Of a stretch of 64,000 nucleotides of DNA, positions 15,111-24,257 are shown one piece after another. Made by a program: the position numbers and the translations under genes. Position 1 is the first letter of the stretch. Each line of letters starts with the position of its first letter. The stretch spans positions 3,534,001-3,598,000 of the forward strand of contig NZ_CP107785.1 in assembly GCF_036345915.1 (NCBI RefSeq), read 5' to 3'. The DNA is from Nocardia sp. NBC_00565 (lineage in GTDB: Bacteria; Actinomycetota; Actinomycetes; Mycobacteriales; Mycobacteriaceae). The notes beneath the pieces are model-generated. The model was not told the origin of the DNA and did not search any database. It worked only from the letters and a program-made list of their open reading frames with translations.

Positions 15111-16249
15111 TTCCCACCTCGGATCGCGACCGAGTCCAGGCCGGCGGTCAACGGATTCTTCGTCGATAACGCCGGGACGCGATCGACAGTTCGCCCGAGG
15201 GCCGTTTCGGCATTGGTCAGCAGACCTTCGAGCGCAGTCCCCTGGAGCAGTCCGCGATCGAGCCGCCCGAGCGTCAAATCGACCGTGCCGCTGAGATTTC
15301 CGGCATCGCCACGGAAGAACTTCGGGATATTGGCCAGCGGCCACGGATAGGTCGGCAGCAGACCGAGCGCGTTCGGCAGATCGGGACCCGCGTCGGCGAG
15401 CGCGCGCATAGCGGGCTCGATATCGCGCAGGTTCTGCTGCAAATCCGCGGAGCTGGCGGTGACCACCCGGTTCGCCGAATCGGCGAAGCCTCCGAGCGAA
15501 AGCAAGGTATCGGTGAGCCGCTGCCGCTGCTCTTGCAATATCACCAATGCGGGCGGGATCCGGTCCAGTGCCCCGGCAAGGACGTCGTTCTGCTGCCCGA
15601 CCGTCGCGGCGAGCCGGTCGAGTCCCTCAGCGGCCGTGAGGATGTCGTCACGCTGGCCGTTGAGGCTCGCGCTGAAGGTGTCGGTCCGGGTGAGCAGATC
15701 GCGAATCTCGGACTCGTGGCCGGACAGCGACGCGTTCGCCTGGGTGCTGATCTCCTGTATCTGCGCGAGCCCGCCGCCGTTCAGCACCGTCGACAATGAG
15801 GCCAGGGTCTGCTCGGTCGTCGGGTAGGTGCTGGCGTGTTCCATCGGAATGACGCTGCCGTCCTTCAGTTCTCCCGACGCGGGTTCGTTCAGCGGTGCGG
15901 CCAGCTCGATGTGCAACGAGCCGAGCAGACTGGTCTGACCGATCTTCGCGGTGGCATTGGCGGGCAGATGCACATCCCGGTCCAGTCGCACCGTGACAAG
16001 TGCGTGCCAGCCCTCCAATTGGACGTCGGCGACATTGCCCACCGTGACGTCATTCACCCGAACGCGCGAATTGCGTTGGATGGACATCACATTCGGCATC
16101 TGGATCTTGACCGCGTACGCACCGGCCCCGCCGCCCTCGGTGCCCGGCAGCGGCAACGAATTCGGCCCCTGCCAGTCACATCCGGACGCCATGGTCAGGC
16201 TGCCGATCAACGCCAATGTCGCGATACAAGAGCGCTGCTCGAACCGCAT
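15107..16249 (-). CDS. mceE: Mce family lipoprotein, MceE position (LprK-like)
   Basis: A 380-residue protein starting MRFEQRSCIATLALIGSLTM. The lipobox ends in TMASGC with lipidation Cys24, the feature that marks the fifth mce gene in such operons. The MCE domain follows (AYAVKIQMPNVMSIQRNSRV, NDVTVGNVADVQLEG), then a long helical region (ALDRIPPALVILQEQRQRLT). ATG 16249 overlaps the mceD stop by 1 base (TAATG). Predicted to be anchored by its lipid in the outer leaflet of the plasma membrane and to complete the heterohexameric Mce ring. Confidence 0.93.
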   Translation of the reverse strand: MRFEQRSCIATLALIGSLTMASGCDWQGPNSLPLPGTEGGGAGAYAVKIQMPNVMSIQRNSRVRVNDVTVGNVADVQLEGWHALVTVRLDRDVHLPANATAKIGQTSLLGSLHIELAAPLNEPASGELKDGSVIPMEHASTYPTTEQTLASLSTVLNGGGLAQIQEISTQANASLSGHESEIRDLLTRTDTFSASLNGQRDDILTAAEGLDRLAATVGQQNDVLAGALDRIPPALVILQEQRQRLTDTLLSLGGFADSANRVVTASSADLQQNLRDIEPAMRALADAGPDLPNALGLLPTYPWPLANIPKFFRGDAGNLSGTVDLTLGRLDRGLLQGTALEGLLTNAETALGRTVDRVPALSTKNPLTAGLDSVAIRGGK

Positions 16250-17529
16250 TACCGACCACCTCCTTGGTTCGGGATGCCGAGCAATCCGGGCAGACCGGCG
16301 GCCGCGTCCACCGGTTGGGTGGCCGTCGGAGCGGGTGCCGCACCGCGCAGCCACTGTTCGCTGTAGTCGATCTGCTCCGGGCGCGTGGACAGGCCTGATA
16401 CCGGATTGATGCCTGCGGGCGGGTAGTTCATCGTGAGCAGTCGCAACACCGGTGCCAGCTGCGAAACGCACAACTTCGCCGCCTCGGCCGCGCCGAGTTG
16501 GCTCGCCGATTGGATTGCGCCACAGATGAACTGGACCGGATTGCGGAACTGCGTGACGGCCAGCGCGCCGGTGAACGAACCCTGTGCCGGGTTGTAGATG
16601 TTGTAGAAGTTCTGAATCGCGGTCGGCGCGACATGCAGCAGCTGCTCGATATTCGGTCGAACATCGTTGAGCGCCTTGGTCACCGCCGCCAGATCCTCGA
16701 CCGATTTGGTGGCCCCGTCTCGGTTGTCGGTGACGAACTGCTCGAGTCGGCTCGACATCGCGTCGACACTTTGCAGCGCGCGACCGAGCTCCTGATCGGA
16801 GTCGTCGAGCGCGCTCGACACCGAGGCGACATTCTGGTTCAACCGGACGATCTCGGTGTCACTGGCCGACAGTGCCGTCATGAACGCCTGCAGATTCCGC
16901 AGGGTGGCGAAGAGATCGTCACGCCCGTCCGACAGCGTCGACATGGCATTCGACAGCTTGGTCAGCGTGTCGTTGATCTGATCACCTCTGCCGCTCAACG
17001 CATTCGCCGCCGAGTTCACGAAATCGCCGAGTGCACCGGCCTTGTTCTGCTCCGTCGGATTGATCGACTCGGCCAGCGACTGCAACTGCTTGCGCAGGTC
17101 GTCCCATTCGACCGGGACCGCGGTGCGCTCGAGCGGGATTTCGGCGCCGTCGGGCAGCTCGGGACCGCCGGTATAGGCGGGTGTCAACTGGATCGCCCGT
17201 GCCGATATCAGGCTCTGTGCAAGGACTACCGCCTTGGCCTGCGCGGGAATCCGGTAGTCGGAGTCGTAGTGGAACTTCACTCGCATCCGGTCGCCGCGCG
17301 GATCGATAGCGTCGATCGATCCGATATCGACGCCGAGCATCTTGACGCGGTCACCGACGAACAGGCCGTTGGTGTTGTCGAAGTAGGCGATCGCGGATTT
17401 CGTGGTGACCTGGTCGTATACGTGCCAGCCCAGTCCGGCGGCCGCCGCCAGCATCACGGCGCTCACGCTCAGAATCGCGATTCTGGTCTTGGTCGACCGG
17501 CCTTTGATGATGGATCGCAACACGGTCAT
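16249..17529 (-). CDS. mceD: Mce family protein, MceD position
   Basis: A 426-residue protein, MTVLRSIIKGRSTKTRIAIL, with one membrane anchor, an MCE domain (KSAIAYFDNTNGLFVGDRVK, GVDIGSIDAIDPRG), a long alpha-helical section and a proline/alanine-rich end. ATG overlaps the mceC stop at ATGA (17526-17529). Its partner Mce subunits are encoded on both sides, and all are probably produced in fixed ratio through coupling. Confidence 0.92.
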   Translation of the reverse strand: MTVLRSIIKGRSTKTRIAILSVSAVMLAAAAGLGWHVYDQVTTKSAIAYFDNTNGLFVGDRVKMLGVDIGSIDAIDPRGDRMRVKFHYDSDYRIPAQAKAVVLAQSLISARAIQLTPAYTGGPELPDGAEIPLERTAVPVEWDDLRKQLQSLAESINPTEQNKAGALGDFVNSAANALSGRGDQINDTLTKLSNAMSTLSDGRDDLFATLRNLQAFMTALSASDTEIVRLNQNVASVSSALDDSDQELGRALQSVDAMSSRLEQFVTDNRDGATKSVEDLAAVTKALNDVRPNIEQLLHVAPTAIQNFYNIYNPAQGSFTGALAVTQFRNPVQFICGAIQSASQLGAAEAAKLCVSQLAPVLRLLTMNYPPAGINPVSGLSTRPEQIDYSEQWLRGAAPAPTATQPVDAAAGLPGLLGIPNQGGGR

Positions 17530-18641
17530 CCTCCCAATCCTGGAAGCGGCGGCAGCCCGGGCAGCGGGGGCAATCCCGGCAGCGCCGGTGCCGGCGCGGG
17601 TGCGGGTGCCGGGTCGGTCGACTGCCCGGTCAGTGCGCCGGGATCGATGCCGGCGTCCTTGAATGCCGCGTCGATGAACGGCTGCAGGAACTGTCCCGGA
17701 AGCAGATTCATGATGTAGGCCTTGAAGAACGGCCCGGACGCCACCGATTCACCGAGCGAGGTGATGTATTGGCTGGCGGGCAGGATGGCCTTTGCCAGAT
17801 CGTCCTTGCGCCGATTCAGCAGGTCGGTGACGCCGTTGAGTTGCTCCAGCACCGGGCGCAGCTGCTGCTGGTTCTCGTCGATCAATGCCGCGATATTCGA
17901 CGTCACGGCCGAAAGGTTGGTCAGCAGGGTCTGGATCGCCTGTCGTCGCTGATTCAGCGCGCCGAACAGCGTATTCGCGTCCAACAGCAATTTGTTGATC
18001 TGGTCGCTGCGGCTGCCGAGCACCTTCGTCAGGGATTCGGCGTTGTGGAACAGGTCCTGCACCATCCTGTCCCGCGATCCGACCGAATCCGACAGTCGCG
18101 CAACGCCGTTCAACGCGGCGCCCAGATTCGGCGCGGTCTGGTCCAAGGTGCGGCTCAGCGTATCCAGCGCACCGGTCACCTGGCCGAGATCGAGGTTGCT
18201 GACGGTTGTCGACAGATCCCCGAGCGCGTCGGTCAGCAGATACGGCGTCGTCGTGTGCTCGATCGGAATCGGCCGATCCGGCGGCAGCTCCTTGTCACCG
18301 CGGGGCGTGACCTGAAGGAACTTCTTGCCGAGCACGGTCAACGTCTTGATCGACACCTCGGTGTCGACGCCGAGCGCCGGACCGTCGACATCGAACTTCA
18401 TCAGCACTTTGTCGCCGTCGAGTTCGACCTTCTCGACCTTCCCGACCTGAACACCGGCCAGAAATACCTTGTCCCCCGCCACCACTCCGCCGGTGTCGCC
18501 GAAGTACGCCGAATAGGTGGTGGCCGAACCGAACCAGGAGGTGATCGTGTCGAAGCTCACCGCGACGACGACGAGCGCGATCACGACGAGAATGCCGATC
18601 AGGCCGGTCCGTGCGGTCTGCGATTTCTTGATGTTGCTCAT
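17526..18641 (-). CDS. mceC: Mce family protein, MceC position
   Basis: A 371-residue protein starting MSNIKKSQTARTGLIGILVV at ATG 18641, which shares its A with the TGA of mceB. It has a membrane helix (GLIGILVVIALVVVAVSFDT), an MCE domain (YSAYFGDTGGVVAGDKVFLA, GVQVGKVEKVEL) and a helical region, and finishes with a striking PAPAPAPALPGLPPLPGLPP low-complexity tail. The upstream ATG at 18653 would overlap mceB by 13 bases and is less likely. Confidence 0.92.
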   Translation of the reverse strand: MSNIKKSQTARTGLIGILVVIALVVVAVSFDTITSWFGSATTYSAYFGDTGGVVAGDKVFLAGVQVGKVEKVELDGDKVLMKFDVDGPALGVDTEVSIKTLTVLGKKFLQVTPRGDKELPPDRPIPIEHTTTPYLLTDALGDLSTTVSNLDLGQVTGALDTLSRTLDQTAPNLGAALNGVARLSDSVGSRDRMVQDLFHNAESLTKVLGSRSDQINKLLLDANTLFGALNQRRQAIQTLLTNLSAVTSNIAALIDENQQQLRPVLEQLNGVTDLLNRRKDDLAKAILPASQYITSLGESVASGPFFKAYIMNLLPGQFLQPFIDAAFKDAGIDPGALTGQSTDPAPAPAPAPALPGLPPLPGLPPLPGLGG

Positions 18642-19660
18642 CAGGGTGTGCACCTTCCTGCCCGCTGCCCGATGATCGGGATGTAGACCGGATTGCCGCC
18701 GGGGCCGTTCACCTTGAGCTGCACGTCGCAGAGATAGAAGGTGAAGAAGTCGCCGTAGAGGCCCAGCCGCGACAGCCGGTTGTACGCGTCGGGCAGACTG
18801 CCGAGCGCCCAGTCGACGTATCCCTTATCGGCATTGAGCACACCGGCGAGCCGACCGGCCTCGGTGATATCGGATTTGATGGTGGGCCGCGCGTTCGTCA
18901 GCAGATCCGATACCGACCGCGACGCATCGTTGACCCGGACGAGCGCGTCGCCGATGGGATCGGACTGCTCGGCCAGACCGCTGATCAGCTGCTGCAGTTT
19001 GTCGATGCCGTCGTTGAATTGGGCGTTGCGCTGATCGACGGTGCCGAGCACGGTGTTCAGGTTGTGGATGACCGATCCGATCAGCTGATCGCGGTCGGCC
19101 AGCGTCGAAGTCAGTTCTCCCGCCTGCTGTAGGACGCCGTTGATCGTTCCGCCCTGCCCCTGGAGCACGGCAACCAGCGAGGTCGACAGCCGGTTGACCT
19201 GATCGGGTTCGAGCGCCTTGAACAGCGGACGGAATCCGTTGATCAACGCATCGAGATCCAGTGCGGGTACCGTGCGGTCGGCCGGGATGGTCGAATGCTC
19301 GGGTTGCGGTGTCGTCGAACCCGGGTTGTCCAGGAGTTCGAGATAGTGTGCGCCGACCAGGTTTTCGTAGCGCACGGCGAGTTTGGTCGACTCGGTCAGC
19401 GGCACATCACGATTGAGCGCGAACTCGACCAATGCGGTGCCCTTGCCGACCACCTCGACCGACTTCACCTTGCCGACCTCGACGCCGGCGACGCGGACGA
19501 ATTCCGCGGACTTCAAACCCGATGCGTCGGAGAATTCGGCTTTGTAGGTCCGCTCCGAGCCGAACCGCATCTGTGCGAACACGATGACGACCGCGGTGGT
19601 GAAGAAGAGCATGACCACTGTGAAGACGGACAGCCTGATGATCGTTCCGGATATCTTCAT
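18641..19660 (-). CDS. mceB: Mce family protein, MceB position
   Basis: A 339-residue protein, MKISGTIIRLSVFTVVMLFF, with a membrane anchor and MCE domain (TYKAEFSDASGLKSAEFVRV, AGVEVGKVKSVEVV) followed by helices (VNRLSTSLVAVLQGQGGTIN) and a C-terminal Cys pair (YLCDVQLK, GRCTP). The four-base overlap with mceA at 19657-19660 fits the operon pattern. Second of the six mce genes. Confidence 0.92.
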   Translation of the reverse strand: MKISGTIIRLSVFTVVMLFFTTAVVIVFAQMRFGSERTYKAEFSDASGLKSAEFVRVAGVEVGKVKSVEVVGKGTALVEFALNRDVPLTESTKLAVRYENLVGAHYLELLDNPGSTTPQPEHSTIPADRTVPALDLDALINGFRPLFKALEPDQVNRLSTSLVAVLQGQGGTINGVLQQAGELTSTLADRDQLIGSVIHNLNTVLGTVDQRNAQFNDGIDKLQQLISGLAEQSDPIGDALVRVNDASRSVSDLLTNARPTIKSDITEAGRLAGVLNADKGYVDWALGSLPDAYNRLSRLGLYGDFFTFYLCDVQLKVNGPGGNPVYIPIIGQRAGRCTP

Positions 19661-20859
19661 CGTTGCGCAGGCCCTCCCAGGATGTTTCCGAACAGGTATT
19701 CCGCGAAGTACGGCGATCCGATGCGGGGCGCGGTCGAGTTGACGATGTTCGCGCCGGTATCGGTGACGAGCACCGGAGCCGGATACATCTCCCGCGTGAT
19801 CATCGGGTAGCAGCCCGGCTGTCCACCCGGACCGCCGGTAGCGGCTACCTTCGGCAGATTCTCCGGATACCGGTAGGGATCGGCGCCGCCGAGGAATCCG
19901 ATATCGAGATCGGCGGAATAGCCGGTATTTCCGCCGAACGAGTGCAATTGCGCGTCCCGGGCATCGACGCTCTGGTGCAGCAGACAGGTCAGCTCCGGGC
20001 TGTACTTCGACAGCAGTCCCGCGGTGGGGACCAGCAGTCGCATCGAATCGACCAGACCGTGCTCGAGATCGTTGGTCAGCCCAGCGCCCTCCTTGCCGAA
20101 GGTGACCGCCGCCTGCAATATCGACACCAGTTCGGATTCCCGCGCGACGACGGAGTCGGCGGTGGTCGTCGCGTAGCCGAGCATTTCGAGCAGCCGTGGC
20201 GCGATATCCGCGTAAACACCGGTGACGTCCGCCAGATCGGTCAGGTCGCGCTGGAACTGCGGCAGCGCCGGATTGAGCCGGACCAGCATCGAATCCGCTT
20301 TGACCGCAGTGTCGCCGAGCTCCTGTCCCTTACCACGCATGCCGTCCGCAACGGCCGAGAGCGCCGCGTTGAGTTTCGCGGGGTCGATATGCCGCATGAC
20401 CGATGCGAGGTTCTCGAAGACGGTATTCACCTCGGTGGTGACATTCGTCGATCGCACCTCGGCACCGGCCGCGAGCGGCCGCTGCTGTGGTGCCGACGAT
20501 GTCTGCAGAGCAACGTATTTGGAGCCGAACGCGGTTGTCGCCTTGATCTCGGCACTGGTGTCCGCGGATAGCAGCGAGAACCGTTTCGAGTCGATATCCA
20601 GATTCAAACGCGCCCGGCCGTTACCCTGTGCGACATCGCGGACCCGCCCGATGACGACGCCGTTCAGCTTGACCTTCGCACCCGGTTCCAGGACCAGCCC
20701 GGAGCGGTCGGCGACTACGGTGATCGGCACCGTCCGCTTCAGGTTACCGTGAAATGTCAAGGTGCAGAGCAGGATTGCGCCGAGTAGCCCGGCGGTCATC
20801 GCGAGGCCGGCCCGCACCAGCGGCGGTTTCTTGTAGTGGTTCTTCCTACCCGTACTCAT
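19657..20859 (-). CDS. mceA: Mce family protein, MceA position
   Basis: A 400-residue protein, MSTGRKNHYKKPPLVRAGLA, with a basic cytoplasmic start, one membrane helix (GLAMTAGLLGAILLCTLTFH), an MCE domain (VPITVVADRSGLVLEPGAKV, NGVVIGRVRDVAQGNG) and a long C-terminal region. It is the first mce subunit and follows yrbEB after 12 bases. The transported lipid cannot be told from sequence; sterols, fatty acids and others are known for different mce loci. Confidence 0.92.
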   Translation of the reverse strand: MSTGRKNHYKKPPLVRAGLAMTAGLLGAILLCTLTFHGNLKRTVPITVVADRSGLVLEPGAKVKLNGVVIGRVRDVAQGNGRARLNLDIDSKRFSLLSADTSAEIKATTAFGSKYVALQTSSAPQQRPLAAGAEVRSTNVTTEVNTVFENLASVMRHIDPAKLNAALSAVADGMRGKGQELGDTAVKADSMLVRLNPALPQFQRDLTDLADVTGVYADIAPRLLEMLGYATTTADSVVARESELVSILQAAVTFGKEGAGLTNDLEHGLVDSMRLLVPTAGLLSKYSPELTCLLHQSVDARDAQLHSFGGNTGYSADLDIGFLGGADPYRYPENLPKVAATGGPGGQPGCYPMITREMYPAPVLVTDTGANIVNSTAPRIGSPYFAEYLFGNILGGPAQR

Positions 20860-20871
20860 GGCCCGCGTCCC

Positions 20872-21699
20872 CTATCCCGCCAGATCGAAGTTGCCGGATA
20901 CGCCATAGATGGCCAGGGATGCGAACAGCACGACCATCACCACCGCGGCGAGCGACGTGCGCACTGCCCGACCGACGGCCTCCCCCACGCCTGCCGGTCC
21001 ACCGGCGGCGTTGTACCCGTAGTAGCAGTGGATCAGCATGACCACATTCGCCATCAGCAGCGCCTGCAGAAAGGACCAGGAGATATCGCTGGGCCGCAAG
21101 AAGGTGAAGAAGTAGTGGTTGTAGACGCCCGAGGATTGACCGTAGATATTGACCGTGGTCACCTGTGCGGCAAGGAAAGACATCACAACCGCCATCGCGT
21201 ACAGCGGCACGATCGCCACCATCCCGGCGATCACCCGCGTCGACACCAGATACGACATCGATCGGATTCCGGTGACCTCGAGCGCGTCGATCTCCTCGCT
21301 GATCCGCATCGCGCCCAATTGCGCGGTCGACCCGGCGCCGATGGTCGCCGACAAGGCGATCCCGGCGGTGATGGGCGCCATGATGCGCACATTGCAGAAC
21401 GCGGCGAAGAACCCGGTCAGCGCCTCGACACCGATATTTCCCAGCGAATTGAAGCCTTGGATGGCGGCCAGCGTGCCGCCCGCGAAGGTCATGAACCCGA
21501 CGATCGCGACGGTGCCGCCGATGACAGCGAGTGTGCCGGTGCCCATGCCGATTTCGGCGATCAGGCGCAGTGTTTCCCGGTTGTAGGCCCGCAGCGCGTG
21601 CGGCGCGTAGCGGGCGGCCTTCCAATAGAACAGCGCTTGGTCACCGAGGGATTCCAGGGTCCGGCGCGGTGTCGCGAAAGATAGTGTGGCCATGGTCAT
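20872..21699 (-). CDS. yrbEB: YrbE/MlaE-type permease, second subunit
   Basis: A 275-residue integral membrane protein, MTMATLSFATPRRTLESLGD, with five or so hydrophobic segments. The conserved cytoplasmic coupling region GAMRISEEIDALEVTGIRSM, typical of YrbE/MlaE permeases, is where the ATPase docks. It overlaps yrbEA by 4 bases (21696-21699). Together with yrbEA it should form the heterodimeric membrane core of the Mce importer. Confidence 0.93.
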   Translation of the reverse strand: MTMATLSFATPRRTLESLGDQALFYWKAARYAPHALRAYNRETLRLIAEIGMGTGTLAVIGGTVAIVGFMTFAGGTLAAIQGFNSLGNIGVEALTGFFAAFCNVRIMAPITAGIALSATIGAGSTAQLGAMRISEEIDALEVTGIRSMSYLVSTRVIAGMVAIVPLYAMAVVMSFLAAQVTTVNIYGQSSGVYNHYFFTFLRPSDISWSFLQALLMANVVMLIHCYYGYNAAGGPAGVGEAVGRAVRTSLAAVVMVVLFASLAIYGVSGNFDLAG

Positions 21700-22451
21700 T
21701 TCCCCGTTCCGTACTTGACGCCGACCGCGGTCGCGACGACGTTCACGGCGAACAGGGCCATAAACGCATAGACCACTGTTTCGTTCACCGCGTCTCCGAC
21801 GCTCTTCGCCCCGCCCTTCACCGTGAGCCCGCGGTAGCAGGCCACCAGACCGGCGATCAGACCGAAAATGCAGCCCTTGGTTTCAGAAATGACGACCTCC
21901 GGCGTACCGGTGACGAAGGTCAGCGAGGATACATAGGCACCCGGCGTGACGTTCTGGAAGAAGACGGAAAAGATGAATCCGCCGACGATGCCGATGGTGA
22001 TGACCAGACCGTTCAGCAACAACGCAATCAGGGTCGAGGCCAATACCCTTGGCACGACGAGCCTTTGGATCGGATCAATGCCGAGTACCCGCATCGCGTC
22101 GATCTCCTCACGGATGGTGCGTGCGCCGAGATCGGCGCATATCGCGGTCGCACCGGCACCAGCGACGACCAATACGGTGACCAGGGGTCCGATCTGCGTC
22201 ACCGCGCCAAGGGCAGCGCCGGCGCCGGAGAGATCCGCCGCGCCGAATTCCACCAGTAGGACATTCAGCGTGAACACGACCAGGACCGTGAAGGGCACCG
22301 CGACGAGCAGTGTGGGCACCAGCGATACCCGGACGATGAACCATGCCTGCAGCACGAATTCGCGCCATTGAAATGGCGGCTTGACCATTGCCCGAAACGT
22401 CGCGGCACACATCTCGAAGAAGGCGCCGATCGGGCGCAGTGTGCTTTTCAC
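21696..22451 (-). CDS. yrbEA: YrbE/MlaE-type permease, first subunit
   Basis: A 251-residue permease, MKSTLRPIGAFFEMCAATFR, with the matching coupling motif GARTIREEIDAMRVLGIDPI. It is the first gene of the mce operon. No regulator gene lies directly upstream; the 324-base gap to the divergent hydrolase gene at 22776 must contain the operon promoter. Confidence 0.93.
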   Translation of the reverse strand: MKSTLRPIGAFFEMCAATFRAMVKPPFQWREFVLQAWFIVRVSLVPTLLVAVPFTVLVVFTLNVLLVEFGAADLSGAGAALGAVTQIGPLVTVLVVAGAGATAICADLGARTIREEIDAMRVLGIDPIQRLVVPRVLASTLIALLLNGLVITIGIVGGFIFSVFFQNVTPGAYVSSLTFVTGTPEVVISETKGCIFGLIAGLVACYRGLTVKGGAKSVGDAVNETVVYAFMALFAVNVVATAVGVKYGTGK

Positions 22452-22775
22452 CGGACAAACGTATGACGCGAATCACCGTGGCCGCGATATCCCTTGGGGG
22501 GAAGCGGACCATCCGACCGGGGGATATCCCGAGCGGGCAATCGCTGCCGATCATGCGCGCCACCTGGCCTTTTCCACCGATGCGTGTCAACGGATATCGG
22601 CCGATCGGCGAACTACACGACCACCCCGCCCGCGTCGACCTCCCCATTAGGAGGGGGTATCGCCTCTCCGGGGAGGATGTGCTGAAAGTCGTGGCCCCGA
22701 CATGATGTTTTCGTAATCCGCTTTCGCTGCCGAATTTTCGAGCCGGGCGGAAAGAATACAGAAGGGTGAGAAGCG
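22452..22775. promoter_or_regulatory. divergent intergenic region between yrbEA and the NlpC/P60 gene
   Basis: No gene is seen in these 324 bases. Two overlapping purine/pyrimidine hairpins occur at 22628-22645 (CCTCC-CCATTA-GGAGG and neighbours) and 22659-22676 (CCTC-TCC-GGGGAGG). AGAAGGGTGAGAAGCG before 22776 contains the ribosome site of the hydrolase gene. Promoter elements could not be assigned by eye. Confidence 0.35.
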
Positions 22776-24113
22776 ATGTCGGATCCGATTTCCGTGATCG
22801 CCACTATCGTGGCGGCCGCGACAGGGGCGGTCGATAACTCCGAACTTCCGGACGATGCCAAAGTATCGGTGCGGGCGGCGGTCCAATCCGGTGGCGATGC
22901 GGCGATGTCGCTCACCGTCCAACTCGACAATGCGGTCGCGCAGCTGCCCGAACCGGCACAACAGGTCGCGCGGCAGGGAATTGGCGACGCCATCGATCGG
23001 GTCGCGGCCATGGTGCCGTCGAATGTTCCAGTGACACAACCCGATACCAGAACCGTGTTGCCCGAAGCCGAGGCCGACACCTATGACAGCCAACCCCTGC
23101 CGGTTGCGGGTATCACGACGCCATCGTCGAATCCCACCCAATATGCGATCGGCCCAGCACATTTCGCGACCGTGCCGGTGAGCAGTGCCTCGGCAGTGCC
23201 CGTGGCGAGCGGTGGGAATATCGCCACGTTCGTGCCCTGGTTCCGGCAGGCAGGTGGTTTGTGCCCGGGTATCAAGGCTCCGACCCTGGCGGCGCTCTAT
23301 GCGGCCGAGAATGGATTCCGTTACGGCCCAACGGCACCGGTGTCACCGGCCGGGGCACTCGGGCCGGGCCAATTCATGCCCGCCACCTGGGCGATCTACG
23401 GTAAGGACGTACACGGCGACGGGATCGCGGACGTCTTCGACGTCGGAGATTCGGTGATGGCCTCCGGTCACCTGCTCTGCGATACCTATCGGGAGATCGA
23501 ATCCTGGAAGCTGAGCGGGCTGGTCACCGGGGACACCCTCGATCTCACCCTCGCCGCCTACAACGCCGGAGCCGGAGCCGTGCTCCGGTCGGGCGGAATG
23601 CCATCGGGAAGCCCGGATTACGAGCATCAGACCAAACCTTACGTCGCCCGGATCCGCGCCACCGAAGAGCATTACGGCTGGCTGCTGGCGCCGGAAGACA
23701 GCCTCCGGCACGCCGAGGACAACCTGCACCACGCCGCGGATCTCGGACGCCGAATCATCGATCAGGCGATGAAATATCTTGGCATCCCCTATGTTTGGGG
23801 CGGCGGCGGCAGCAGCGGCCCGACCCTCGGCGGCTTCGACTGCTCCGGACTCACCTCCTTCGCCGTGCACGCGGCCTCAGGCGGTGCGGTTTCCCTGCCA
23901 CGCACATCGCAAACCCAGTGGCAGATCGGCACCGAAATCCCGCTGTCCGAGGCGGCCCCCGGCGACCTGCTGTTCGGCAATTGGGGTCCCGGTGGTCCCG
24001 GACATGTCGCCATCTACCTCGGCAACGGCCAGATGATCCACGCCCCCACCCCCGGCGACGTGGTCCGCATCAGCCCGATCATGAATGACATGCAGGCCCG
24101 CCGAGTGCGCTGA
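22776..24113 (+). CDS. two-domain peptidoglycan hydrolase: lytic transglycosylase plus NlpC/P60
   Basis: A 445-residue protein. Residues about 1-145 are an unassigned helical then Ala/Pro/Thr-rich region. Residues about 150-300 form a lysozyme-like transglycosylase domain with candidate catalytic Glu178 in YAAENGFRYG, GALGPGQFMPATWAIYG and LAAYNAGAGAV. The C-terminal NlpC/P60 peptidase has Cys356 (GFDCSGLTS), His410 (GHVAIYLG) and His422 (MIHAPTPGD). It would cut both glycan and peptide bonds of the wall. The N-terminus (MSDPISVIATIVAAATGAVD) is not a classical Sec signal with a basic start, so export route is open. Start fits the ribosome site GAAGGGTGAG. Confidence 0.88.
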   Translation: MSDPISVIATIVAAATGAVDNSELPDDAKVSVRAAVQSGGDAAMSLTVQLDNAVAQLPEPAQQVARQGIGDAIDRVAAMVPSNVPVTQPDTRTVLPEAEADTYDSQPLPVAGITTPSSNPTQYAIGPAHFATVPVSSASAVPVASGGNIATFVPWFRQAGGLCPGIKAPTLAALYAAENGFRYGPTAPVSPAGALGPGQFMPATWAIYGKDVHGDGIADVFDVGDSVMASGHLLCDTYREIESWKLSGLVTGDTLDLTLAAYNAGAGAVLRSGGMPSGSPDYEHQTKPYVARIRATEEHYGWLLAPEDSLRHAEDNLHHAADLGRRIIDQAMKYLGIPYVWGGGGSSGPTLGGFDCSGLTSFAVHAASGGAVSLPRTSQTQWQIGTEIPLSEAAPGDLLFGNWGPGGPGHVAIYLGNGQMIHAPTPGDVVRISPIMNDMQARRVR

Positions 24114-24257
24114 ACGGTGGAGTTGGTTGCCGCGGCACCCCCAGGAAAACGCACCGGGGGTGCTGCGACCTATTCAAGGAAAGCATGTGTGCCGCAACGG
24201 CCGCGCCGTCCGCTGGGGGGATTTCGGCAACCCGAAAGGGTGAAGTGCGCTGGGAGC

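Noticed and set aside
13692..15344. Longer MceF from a start at 15344
   Set aside because: The extra 78 residues are antisense-like and lie within mceE; ATG 15110 begins with the conserved membrane anchor and overlaps the mceE stop.
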